From DATLLN01 sp963809205 (lineage in GTDB: Bacteria > Actinomycetota > Thermoleophilia > Gaiellales > JAICJC01): a stretch of DNA of 64,000 bases. The stretch covers positions 464,995 through 528,994 of the forward strand of contig CAWEIS010000010.1 of the NCBI GenBank assembly GCA_963809205.1, given 5' to 3'. The position numbers and the translations under genes were made by a program. The notes beneath the pieces were generated by a model that saw nothing but the letters and a program-made list of their open reading frames with translations, had not been told where the DNA came from and did not search any database. How positions within the stretch are numbered: position 1 is the stretch's first letter; each line of letters opens with the position of its first letter. Shown here one piece after another: positions 1 to 7,922 of the stretch.

Positions 1-127
1 CCAACCAACCCCATCGACCAGGCGAAGCTATGGCTGACGGTTGGCATGGGCTTCGTAGAGCGCGGCGAGGCGGCCTGCGACAGGGGCATGCTGTACGGCT
101 CAACCACGCCACTTGCGGCTCAACAGA

Positions 128-185
128 GCGGCGGGGAGGATTCGAACCCCCGAGGGACGTTGCCGCCCCTGCCGGTTTTCAAGAC
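128..185 (-). tRNA. 3' fragment of tRNA-Ser(UGA); candidate attachment-site scar
   Basis: Read on the minus strand, the segment gives the end of an anticodon stem, the loop CTTGAAA (anticodon UGA), the 3' anticodon strand, a long class II variable arm, a T arm with GGTTCGAATCC and a 7-nt 3' acceptor strand. No CCA is encoded. The 5' half (acceptor, D arm, most of the 5' anticodon strand) is missing: homology stops inside the anticodon stem. Integrases of islands and phages commonly leave this kind of 3' tRNA fragment at the far junction. The intact tRNA is not in the window. Confidence 0.6.
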
Positions 186-769
186 AGCATGGATTTGCTT
201 CAACCATGGCGATCGCGGACCGTCTGCGCCCGGCTCGGGATCGGCCCACGTCCACGGGCAGGCCCTGCTGGGCCCGCTCGAGCCGCTGGGCGTCCTGGTG
301 TTTGCTGGCCTGGCTCATACGCGGCCAGGTCGGCGATGGCCATGGACGCGGGCTGGGGCACGGTCATGGAGAACCTGCCCTCACACCTGGCCGCCAGCAG
401 GTTCTTGGCGAACTGATCGTTGGCCGCCCCAGTCAACGGTGGGTGCTGGTTTCCCCACAAGGCCAGTCGCCTGGCGCGCCGCTCCGACCTCGGCCTCTCG
501 CTGGAGCGTTGGTGCAGGGTCCGTCGTCGGAAGGTGGGCGAAGCATTCCAAGCTCGACCGAGGAAATAGCCGCCTCCAATAGGGCGATAAGGATTGCAGC
601 CGATAATAGCGTGCAAGATATACCGTGCGTCCTACGGGCTGTGTGTATGGGGTGACCAAGACCAGCCTCTAGGCGACGAAAAACGTCCGGGGCCCAACGG
701 ACTCCGCCGGAGCTGACCAGCCGGCGTTGAGGAGTTGGTCAACGACCCAGACGTCCCCAGGAGGGCAAC
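186..769. other. no convincing gene
   Basis: Overlapping open frames occur on both strands but none has a good ribosome site together with a recognisable protein. A stretch near 560-650 is locally A/T richer. I see no RNA gene here. Confidence 0.4.
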
Positions 770-1525
770 ATGATCCGCAAGACCCGAACCACCCTGGCCG
801 CGCTGGTGGCCGCAGGCGCCCTGGTGGGCGTGGTGCACGCCACGCCGGCCCAGGCCGCCATCCAGGCGCCGCCCCTGCACGTGCAGGCCGTTACGGACAG
901 CACCCACACCCAGGCCGAGGTCACGGTGCAGGTGGCCAGCCCCTGGCGCCTGGACCCCTGGGCCAGCTGCAGCAGCACCACCCACCAGCTGCTGTGGGAC
1001 GACGACATGGACGCCCGCACGTCGCTGTACCAGGCGCCGGCCCAGGCCGGCGAGTCCATGCAGGTGTCCTGCCCCGTGCAGCGCAAGCTCACCATCAGCC
1101 GCCTTGTCAAGCAGGCCGGCCGCGTCACCAAGGGCGGCGCCCGGTGGACAAGCCGCACCAGCGGCGCCTACTCCTCGGGAGGCAACTGCAACTGGAGCGT
1201 GTTGTCTTACGGGCAGCTGACCACCTGCCTGTTCGCACACGCCAGCCTGAGCTACACGCTGACCTTGCCCAAGGGGGCAACGTTCCAGGGCGTCACGCAC
1301 AAGGCAACCGCTGGCATCGCGGCATGCCGCAACCCCAGCTGGACCGTGCGCCACGCCAAGGGCACCCGCACCTGGCGCCTGGCGTTCTTCCACGGATCGC
1401 GCTCGGGCTTCTCGCAGTGTGTGGTGGAACACGTGGGCCTGGCCTACACCCACACCAAGCGGGTGTACAGCACCAGCACCATCCACCGGACGGCCAGCAC
1501 GGACGTGGTGGTGGCAGCTGGATGA
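770..1525 (+). CDS. secreted protein of unknown function
   Basis: A 251-residue protein starting at an ATG preceded by AGGAGGGCAAC. The N-terminus has basic residues, a hydrophobic stretch and an A-x-A type cleavage region (ATPAQAA) near residue 30, so export is expected. The mature part has several cysteines that could form disulfides and many Thr/Ser/Trp residues. No family is recognised. It lies 88 bp upstream of a small membrane protein gene in the same orientation, and both sit next to the tRNA fragment, so they may belong to an inserted element. Confidence 0.7.
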   Translation: MIRKTRTTLAALVAAGALVGVVHATPAQAAIQAPPLHVQAVTDSTHTQAEVTVQVASPWRLDPWASCSSTTHQLLWDDDMDARTSLYQAPAQAGESMQVSCPVQRKLTISRLVKQAGRVTKGGARWTSRTSGAYSSGGNCNWSVLSYGQLTTCLFAHASLSYTLTLPKGATFQGVTHKATAGIAACRNPSWTVRHAKGTRTWRLAFFHGSRSGFSQCVVEHVGLAYTHTKRVYSTSTIHRTASTDVVVAAG

Positions 1526-1538
1526 CATCTGGCGAAAC

Positions 1539-1557
1539 GCCCCCAAGCGGGGCGTCC
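1539..1557 (+). terminator. GC-rich hairpin between the two small genes
   Basis: ACGCCCC and GGGGCGT form a perfect 7-bp stem around a 5-nt loop, 14 bp after the stop of the upstream gene. No U-tract follows, so termination is only possible. Confidence 0.3.
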
Positions 1558-1613
1558 GCCGGCCTGGGCATGCCGGCGCTGAGGAGCCAAGCCCACCGTC
1601 CGAGGAGGACACC

Positions 1614-2021
1614 ATGACCTTGACCACCCTCAACATTCGGCGCATCCTGGCCGGCATCGCCCTCGTTGCCAGCCTGGGCGCCGTGCTCACCTGGGGGCCC
1701 TTCAGCATCGGCATGCTGGACACGGGCTGGGGCCAGGCGGCAGCTGTGCTGGCTGCCGGCGCCCTGGGCGCCACCTGGCTGCCGTTTACACACCGGGCGG
1801 TCAAGGCGCTGCCGCTGGTGCTGGCCCTGGTGATCGCAGGTGTGGACACGTACCTGTGGTACAGCATTGCCACGGTGGACGACACCCTGTTCGGCAAGCC
1901 CATGCCAGGCTGGGGCCTCATGCTGCAGACCGTGGCGTGCCTGGCCCTGCTGGGCCAGCCGCTGGTGCAGCTGGTGCGCGAGCGCCGTGCAGCGGCAGCG
2001 GTCCAGGACGCTGCCCTGTAA
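1614..2021 (+). CDS. small multi-pass membrane protein, unknown
   Basis: A 135-residue protein; the ATG at 1614 follows CGAGGAGGACACC, a strong ribosome site, which decides this start over upstream in-frame codons. It has about four hydrophobic segments (near residues 10-30, 38-55, 63-82 and 95-115) and an Arg/Ala-rich cytoplasmic tail. No family is recognised. It probably shares a transcript with the secreted protein upstream. Confidence 0.65.
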   Translation: MTLTTLNIRRILAGIALVASLGAVLTWGPFSIGMLDTGWGQAAAVLAAGALGATWLPFTHRAVKALPLVLALVIAGVDTYLWYSIATVDDTLFGKPMPGWGLMLQTVACLALLGQPLVQLVRERRAAAAVQDAAL

Positions 2022-2099
2022 ACCTCAAGGTGGCGACGGTGATAACGGCCACGACCGGATCGTCGGCTACCTGGCGGTGGTCAGCAGCTAAGAGACGAA

Positions 2100-2123
2100 A
2101 CGCGGGTGGTGCCCCACCCGCGT
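2100..2123 (+). terminator. strong hairpin after the small membrane gene
   Basis: ACGCGGGTGG and CCACCCGCGT make a perfect 10-bp stem with a TGCC loop, about 80 bp after the stop codon. It lacks a clear U-tract but is the best terminator candidate for the 770-2021 pair. Confidence 0.4.
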
Positions 2124-2422
2124 CCGGTACCAGCAGGCAGCCATGGTCGGCTGGCGCTGATGACTCAAGGCACGAGCGGGCGGGGATGGGTGCCGACAGT
2201 CCTCTCGAACTGAGACAGCCGGGAGTACCGCAATCCGGGGAGGGCGATGACCGTATTGTGGCGACCCTCCAAAGTGCGAGGCCCGGCTACGCTCAAGGAG
2301 TCGTGCCTGACCGCAGGCGCGGCGTGAGCCGTCGCGTCCCATTCGACTGGAAGGGCTTGGGGCGAGCGTCGACCTGGCCCATCGGCGTGGCAACTGGTCG
2401 AACGGTCCGGGATGATCCCACC

Positions 2423-4054
2423 ATGCATGGGGTGAGTTCTGCTACCGCGACCTTCCTGTTCACGGATATCGAGGGTTCGACGCAGCTCCTCAGGTCTCAT
2501 CGGGCCGAGTACGCCGGGATGCTCGCCGACCACCACCGTCTCCTCCGAGAGCAGTTCGCGGCATACGGCGGGCAGGAGATCGGCAATCAGGGCGACTCCT
2601 TCTTTGTCGCCTTCACACGCGCGAGAGACGCCGTTCTCGCCGCGGCGGAATGTCAGCGAGCGCTCGCGCGGCACCCATGGCGGGCGGGAGCGAACGTTCG
2701 GGTGCGAATGGGCATTCACACGGGCGAGGCGGAACGCGCCGCCGATCGCTATGTCGGCATGGCTATCCACCGGGCCGCGCGGATCTCGGCAGTCGGGCAC
2801 GGAGGACAGGTTCTCGTCTCACAAACGACAGCGAGCCTTCTCGAGGACGAAGAGGATCTTCCGGGCATCTCCCTGAAGGATCTCGGGGAGTACCGGCTGA
2901 AGGACATCTCCCGTCCGGTTCGGCTCTACCAGCTCGACGTCGCCGGATTGCCGACAGCGTTTCCTGAGCTCGCGATCAGCCATCCGGCCGGCCCGGACCC
3001 TCGCAAGCGCGCGGCTCTCGTCGCTACCGCGCTGCTCGTCGCTGCGGCAGCCGCGATCGCAGTGTTCATCGTCCGACACGAGGAAGCGCCCGCAGCACCC
3101 CCCAGAGTGCTGCCGAACAGTGTCGTTCGAATCGACCCAAGCACCCGCAAGCCGATCCAGGTCGTGCCTGTCGGACCCGCGCCCGACCTCGTCATCGTCG
3201 CTGGGGGCTTCGTCTGGGTCACGCACTATGTCCTGCGAGACGTCGGCCCGGCCGGCATCCACAACGCCGGTGATCGGACCCTCACTCGGGTCGATCCGTC
3301 GACCGGCGACACCACCGTCGTCGGCGGCGGCTTGGCGCCCTGCGGGCTCGCGGCCGATCCGTCGGGCGACGTGTGGGTGGCGAACTGCTTCGAGCCGGGA
3401 TCGGGTCAGAGCGCGACCGTCGTGCGCGTCGACGCGAGCACGCTCGCCTTCAAGGCAACCTGGCCCGTCCCGGGCGGCCACGGCTTCTACCGAGGCCTCG
3501 CCTACGGGGGCGGCTCATTATGGGTGTCGGACGGCTCCGAAAGGCCTCCGAAGCGCAATACCGTGACGCAGGTCGACCCGCGGACCGGTGCGGAGAAGGC
3601 GATTCCACTCGACCGTCCCACGGGAGCGCTTGCATGGTCCGAGGGGTACGGCGATCTTTGGATCAACAACTTCGACGCGGGTAGCCTCACGCGACTGCAC
3701 GCTCAGACCGGAGCCGTTGCAATAGTCGACAACGTCGCGACCAATCCCTCGTTCCCGGCCGTCGCCGGCGACACGGTATGGGCGGGAGACTGGTCGAGTC
3801 CGCAGGTCGAGCGCCTCCACGCGGTCGGATCGCCCAGACCGCGCAGCATCCCCCTACCCGTGAACAAGGCACACGCAGGGGTCTGGAACGTCGCCGCAGG
3901 TGGGGGCTTCATCTGGGCCACCACACCACGCGACGGCGCGCTATGGCGGATCAACCCAAGCACAGACGCCGTGACCCGCGTCAGCATGCCATACCTGCCG
4001 ACGGGCGTCACCGCGAATGCAAACGAGGTCTGGTTGACCGTCCGGGAGAAGTGA
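2423..4054 (+). CDS. class III nucleotide cyclase domain - TM - beta-propeller protein
   Basis: A 543-residue protein. Residues about 8-170 are a class III adenylate/guanylate cyclase homology domain: the FTDIEGST motif supplies the first metal Asp and GNQGDSF the second. The usual transition-state Asn is His (AIHRAARI) while the Arg is kept, so activity is uncertain. One transmembrane helix lies near residues 196-220. The rest is a YncE/Vgb-like propeller with repeated G-x-V/L-W-V and R-V/I-D-P-S/R-T strands, probably extracytoplasmic. The ATG at 2423 places the cyclase motif where homologues have it. It is likely a membrane sensor whose ligand is not evident. Confidence 0.8.
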   Translation: MHGVSSATATFLFTDIEGSTQLLRSHRAEYAGMLADHHRLLREQFAAYGGQEIGNQGDSFFVAFTRARDAVLAAAECQRALARHPWRAGANVRVRMGIHTGEAERAADRYVGMAIHRAARISAVGHGGQVLVSQTTASLLEDEEDLPGISLKDLGEYRLKDISRPVRLYQLDVAGLPTAFPELAISHPAGPDPRKRAALVATALLVAAAAAIAVFIVRHEEAPAAPPRVLPNSVVRIDPSTRKPIQVVPVGPAPDLVIVAGGFVWVTHYVLRDVGPAGIHNAGDRTLTRVDPSTGDTTVVGGGLAPCGLAADPSGDVWVANCFEPGSGQSATVVRVDASTLAFKATWPVPGGHGFYRGLAYGGGSLWVSDGSERPPKRNTVTQVDPRTGAEKAIPLDRPTGALAWSEGYGDLWINNFDAGSLTRLHAQTGAVAIVDNVATNPSFPAVAGDTVWAGDWSSPQVERLHAVGSPRPRSIPLPVNKAHAGVWNVAAGGGFIWATTPRDGALWRINPSTDAVTRVSMPYLPTGVTANANEVWLTVREK

Positions 4055-4717
4055 CAGAGGGCGACCTCGCCGGTACTGGGGCGGCGCGTTGCGAGATCCG
4101 GTCGACGGTCACGCAGCCGCCCTACCCATCGCCGCGCGCTCGCGGGACTCATTCCACCCGCACCGGAGCCGGTGCGTTTCCGAACCATTTGATCCGCCCG
4201 GGTGTTCGCGTCGTTGCCGCCTTGAGCTGCTCGGCGGGTCGTAGCATGGCGCAAGGCGCCCAACTGCGCCGGCCTTGAAGAGAGTTGGATCTATCACTTG
4301 TCTGTGGTGCTTCACTACCCCCACGCGTCACGCGTGCGGAGCGTTTGATTAGATCCAATGCCTACGCCGCAGCGGTGTTTTCATACGTCGAGGTCTGTTG
4401 TCTTCGTGCTGCCGGCGACTGGTGTCTTATGTATTGACACGTATATGGGAAAGTGAACTTCTGGTTACTCCTGCGTAGACCCTTCAATTCGGTGGCAGCG
4501 GGTGCTATGGTGTCCGATGGGAAACCGTCCGCTCGCGGACGCCTTTGGTGGGCGCACGGTTGGATGGTGTGCCATGGGCATGTCAGAAGGTTTCCCGGGC
4601 GCAAGTGAGCGGAGGTCCCCTGGCCACCTCCGCTCGATCGAGGACGTGCCCCGGGCGGCCAAGGTCGGTCCGCTGTAGCACGAGCTCAAGTGGGCCTACA
4701 ACGGAACGGAGGGCATC
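4055..4717. other. 663-bp gene-free region with two stable hairpins
   Basis: No credible ORF. Two inverted repeats stand out: CGTCCGC-TC-GCGGACG at 4526-4541, and a 10-bp stem (GAGCGGAGGT / ACCTCCGCTC) with a 9-nt loop at 4607-4635. The second lies about 80 bp upstream of the next gene. The part near 4340-4500 is less GC-rich than its surroundings. Confidence 0.4.
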
Positions 4718-4891
4718 ATGTGGTGGGGGATCGGATTCGTCGGTGTGGTCGTGTACTTCGTGGTCATGGTAACTCTGGGCCTTGCCACGCTCAGAAACGG
4801 ACACGGCTGGATGTTTTTCTTCGGCATCTTCTTCCCGCTGCTCTGGCTGATCGGGGCTTTCATGACGCCGCGGGACACCGCGGCGGTCTAG
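4718..4891 (+). CDS. 57-aa two-TM membrane protein
   Basis: ATG at 4718 preceded by GGAGGG. The product has two hydrophobic helices (about residues 4-22 and 31-49) separated by a short polar turn (RNGHG) and a short tail ending TAAV. No named family is recognised; small two-helix proteins like this occur in actinobacterial stress and envelope loci. It is followed 65 bp later by the glycine-zipper protein genes. Confidence 0.6.
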   Translation: MWWGIGFVGVVVYFVVMVTLGLATLRNGHGWMFFFGIFFPLLWLIGAFMTPRDTAAV

Positions 4892-4956
4892 CCGTAAGGT
4901 CGGTGAACCCAAAGTTACAGCGGGCCGAAGCATCAAGAGTTGACCACGAGCCCACG

Positions 4957-5466
4957 GTGTCGGATCACGCCCCGATCGATATGTACATCGGGACCTACGC
5001 TGATCGATGCGCGGCCCAGGCGGCCTGGGATGCGCTGAAGCAGCTCGCCACGGACGGTCACATCACAGTTGAAGGCCTTGTGCTGGTCGGACGGGATATG
5101 GGCGGGATGATTCACGTCAAAGATATCGTCTGCGACGTTGGCGTCGGCGCTGAGATTGGCGCAGTCGGCGGTGCCGTGATCGCCCAAATCTTTCCGCCGG
5201 CACTGGTCGCCTCGGCGGTTGGGGCTGGGCTCAGTGCGGGCGCCGGTGGACTGCTGGATTATCACCTGAAGTGCGAGCTCAAGGTCGATGTGGAAGAGGA
5301 GTTGCCCCCAGAGTGCACGGACATCGTCACGCTGTTCCGGGAGCGGTGGGTGACCGAGGTTGAGAACGCGCTTGGTCAGGCGGACAACATCTCGAGGCAC
5401 TGGGTCGACGCTGGCAGCTTCAACGACGTCAGGGGCGGTGCCACACAGGCCCACGCGGTTCAGTAG
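4957..5466 (+). CDS. glycine-zipper (DUF1269-like) membrane protein, paralogue 1
   Basis: About 169 residues with a GTYAD motif near the N-terminus, a central Gly/Ala-rich hydrophobic hairpin (VGAEIGAVGGAVIAQI through GAGLSAGAGG) and a C-terminal domain. It aligns along its length with the gene at 5605. GTG 4957 is chosen over ATG 4981 because it gives the same distance to GTYAD as in the paralogue, although the ribosome site is weak. A membrane-associated stress protein is inferred. Confidence 0.65.
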   Translation: MSDHAPIDMYIGTYADRCAAQAAWDALKQLATDGHITVEGLVLVGRDMGGMIHVKDIVCDVGVGAEIGAVGGAVIAQIFPPALVASAVGAGLSAGAGGLLDYHLKCELKVDVEEELPPECTDIVTLFRERWVTEVENALGQADNISRHWVDAGSFNDVRGGATQAHAVQ

Positions 5467-5604
5467 ACAGTCGATCGAGGTGCTTGACCGAAGCTCGTTC
5501 CGACGCATGCGACGACGGGCGTTCTGATGGGTCAACCGAAGCTGGATCCGATGACCGAACGACTGGCCGGACACTCGTCACGGCCAACAACACGAGGAGG
5601 AACC

Positions 5605-6132
5605 ATGGACAATGACAATCTCACGCTCGTGGTCGGCACGTACGCCGACGCCGGTGCAGCAGCCGACGACTTCGCGACACTCAAGTCCGGCGAGACTGCC
5701 GGTGAGTACCAGGTCGTCGGAGCAGTGGTGATGAATCGCGACATGAGCGGGAAGGTCAAGGTCGAGGAGCACGGCGACAAGAACGTCAGCAGTGGCGCCA
5801 AGGTTGGCGGAGGCGCCGGGCTCGTCGTCGGTCTGTTCGCGCCGCCGCTGCTGGCAGCGACCGCGGTCGGCGCCGGGGTCGGCGCCGGGATCGGCAAGCT
5901 GAAGAAGCGCCACGAAGAGAAGCAGATGGGCGTCGAGGTCGACGAATACCTGCCGGCGGGATCCTCGGCGGTGGTGGCGGTGGTCGACGACAAGTGGGCC
6001 GATAAGGTCGAGAACGCACTGGTCAAGTCGGACAAGCGGATCGACAAGGCGATCGACTCGGGCGACTACGACGAGCTGCAGAAGGCGATCTCGAAGTCTT
6101 CCGACGAGGTGTCGGGCGCGATCACCTCGTAG
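5605..6132 (+). CDS. glycine-zipper (DUF1269-like) membrane protein, paralogue 2
   Basis: A 175-residue protein with start fixed by GAGGAGGAACC. Its N-terminal GTYAD motif, Lys/Glu-rich segment, long Gly/Ala hydrophobic hairpin (about residues 65-100) and C-terminal WADKVENAL region match the preceding gene, so the two are a tandem duplication. Proteins of this type are usually small inner-membrane stress proteins. No catalytic residues are visible. Confidence 0.75.
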   Translation: MDNDNLTLVVGTYADAGAAADDFATLKSGETAGEYQVVGAVVMNRDMSGKVKVEEHGDKNVSSGAKVGGGAGLVVGLFAPPLLAATAVGAGVGAGIGKLKKRHEEKQMGVEVDEYLPAGSSAVVAVVDDKWADKVENALVKSDKRIDKAIDSGDYDELQKAISKSSDEVSGAITS

Positions 6133-6271
6133 ATCGCGGGGCGGAGGGTCAGCACACGGGCCGGCCCTCCGCCCACCAGCCTGAGCCGACACCGAGAAAG
6201 GGCTCGTCGGCGGATCGCGGATGTAAGTCTCTTCACACCTGCCGGCTGTGGCGTCAAGAGGAGGATCAACG

Positions 6272-7695
6272 ATGGCCACCGTAACATCCAAACGGTCACG
6301 TAAGCCGCAGAGTATGAGTGTTGGGGAGCGGGTGAAGCGAGGCCGGGCGGCGCGGGCGGAGGTGCCGCGAAGCAGCCATGCGGCGTCTTCGAGCCCGCCC
6401 CCGACCGCGCCGATCCGGTTGCCCTGTTGGCGGGCCAGGCGGAGACGAGAGTGGCGGAGTTGGTGCCGATCCGGTATGGGCGGATGCTGGTCTCGCCGTT
6501 CACGTTCTATCGCGGGGCTGCGCTGGTGATGGCCTCTGACCTGGCGACGACGCCCCGGTCGGGGCTCGTGGTGCAGGCGTGCGGCGACGCCCACCTGTCT
6601 AACTTCGGCGCGTTCGCCTCGCCGGGGCGGCGGCTGATCTTCGACGTCAACGATTTCGACGAGACGCTGCCGGGGCCATGGGAGTGGGACGTCAAGCGGT
6701 TGGCCGCGAGCCTGGTGGTGGCCGGGCGTGGTAATGGCTTCTCCAGAAAGCAGCGTGACAAGGTCGTCCGCCAGACGGTCGCCAGCTACCGCGAGGCGAT
6801 GCGCAGCTTCGCCAAGATGCCGAACCTCGAGGTTTGGTACGCACGGATGGACGTCGAGCGGTTGCTCCACCAGAGTCGTGGAGAACTCGACCACAAGCGG
6901 ACAAAGGAGGTGGAGCTTGACGTGGCCAAGGCTCGCACCCACGACAGCCTGCAGGCATTCGCCAAGCTCACCCACCTGGTGGACGGCGAGCCGCGGATCA
7001 TCAGCGATCCGCCGCTGATCGTGCCGGTCGAGGAGTTGGCGCCCGAGTCCGCCGCTGACGTGACCGCGTCGGCCGGCGAGTTCGTGCGCGGGTATCGACG
7101 TTCATTGCAGAGCGACCGCCGCGTGCTGCTCGAGCAGTACCGGTTCGTGGACCTCGCGCGCAAGGTCGTCGGCGTCGGGAGCGTCGGCACGCGCTGCTGG
7201 ATCGCGCTGTTCCTCGGCCGCGACGGGCAGGATCCGCTGTTCATGCAGATCAAGGAGGCGCAGGCCTCGGTGCTGGAGGAGTTCACCGGCAAGAGCGGCT
7301 ATGCGGATCACGGCGAGCGGGTCGTGGCCGGCCAGCACCTGATGCAGGCCGCCAGCGACATCTTCCTCGGCTGGCGCCGCTGGACGGGCGACGATGGGGT
7401 CGAGCGCGACTTCTACGTCCGCCAGCTGAAGGACTGGAAGGAATCGGCGAACGTCGAGGCGATGACTCCGGAAGGGATGGCGATCTACGGCCGCATGTGC
7501 GGATGGACGCTCGCACGCGCCCACGCCCGCTCGGGTGACCGGATCGCCATCGCCGCCTACCTCGGCGGCAGCGACGCGTTCGATCGCGCACTCTCCGAGT
7601 TCGCCGAGGACTACGCCGACCAGAACGAACGCGACTACGCCGCGCTCACCGACGCGGTAGCGAGCGGCCGACTGACGGCTGAGACTGGCCTGTAA
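6272..7695 (+). CDS. DUF2252 family protein, one frameshift near codon 39
   Basis: The ribosome site AGGAGG before ATG 6272 and the family-like N-terminus (VGERVKRGRAARAEVPRSSH) are in one frame; the rest of the family sequence (from about 6400; LVPIRYGRMLVSPFTFYRG onward) is in another. A 2-nt excess around 6385-6390 (TCTTC where TTC is expected) restores one protein of about 473 residues, the usual DUF2252 size. The core has CGDAHLSNFG and DFDET motifs like those of aminoglycoside-kinase-fold proteins. Translation as it stands could only start inside, for example at 6427. Mutation or sequencing error cannot be told apart here. Confidence 0.8.
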
Positions 7696-7804
7696 GGACG
7701 CGACGGCCGTTGAGCGATCCTGCAACTCTGAAGCCCCGCCCACGCGATTCCTGGAGGAGTTTGCCCGAAGACTGGTGTGAGGCTCATAACTGTGGAGGAC
7801 AGCC

Positions 7805-7921
7805 ATGATCGTCTTGGCTAGCAGTACCCAGATCATCGTCACAGTCGTGCTCGTCATCCTCGCTGTCGTCGTGATGATCGATGCCCATATCCTGAGGAAG
7901 CGCGGGACGCGGCCGCAGTGA
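7805..7921 (+). CDS. 38-aa single-TM peptide upstream of antiporter
   Basis: ATG 7805 preceded by GTGGAGGACAGCC. It is a short N-terminus, one hydrophobic helix (about residues 9-24) and a basic tail (LRKRGTRPQ), so N-out/C-in is likely. Its stop codon is 1 nt before the GTG start of the Na+/H+ antiporter, which points to translational coupling and a possible role as an accessory peptide or leader. Confidence 0.55.
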   Translation: MIVLASSTQIIVTVVLVILAVVVMIDAHILRKRGTRPQ

Positions 7922-7922
7922 C

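Noticed and set aside
632..1921. Long minus-strand ORF (429 codons)
   Set aside because: It lies opposite two genes with signal/TM features and good ribosome sites, is Arg/Ser/Ala-rich and resembles no protein.
5578..6975. Minus-strand ORF of 465 codons
   Set aside because: Antisense shadow of the DUF1269-like and DUF2252 genes; composition follows the GC-rich third positions of the sense strand.
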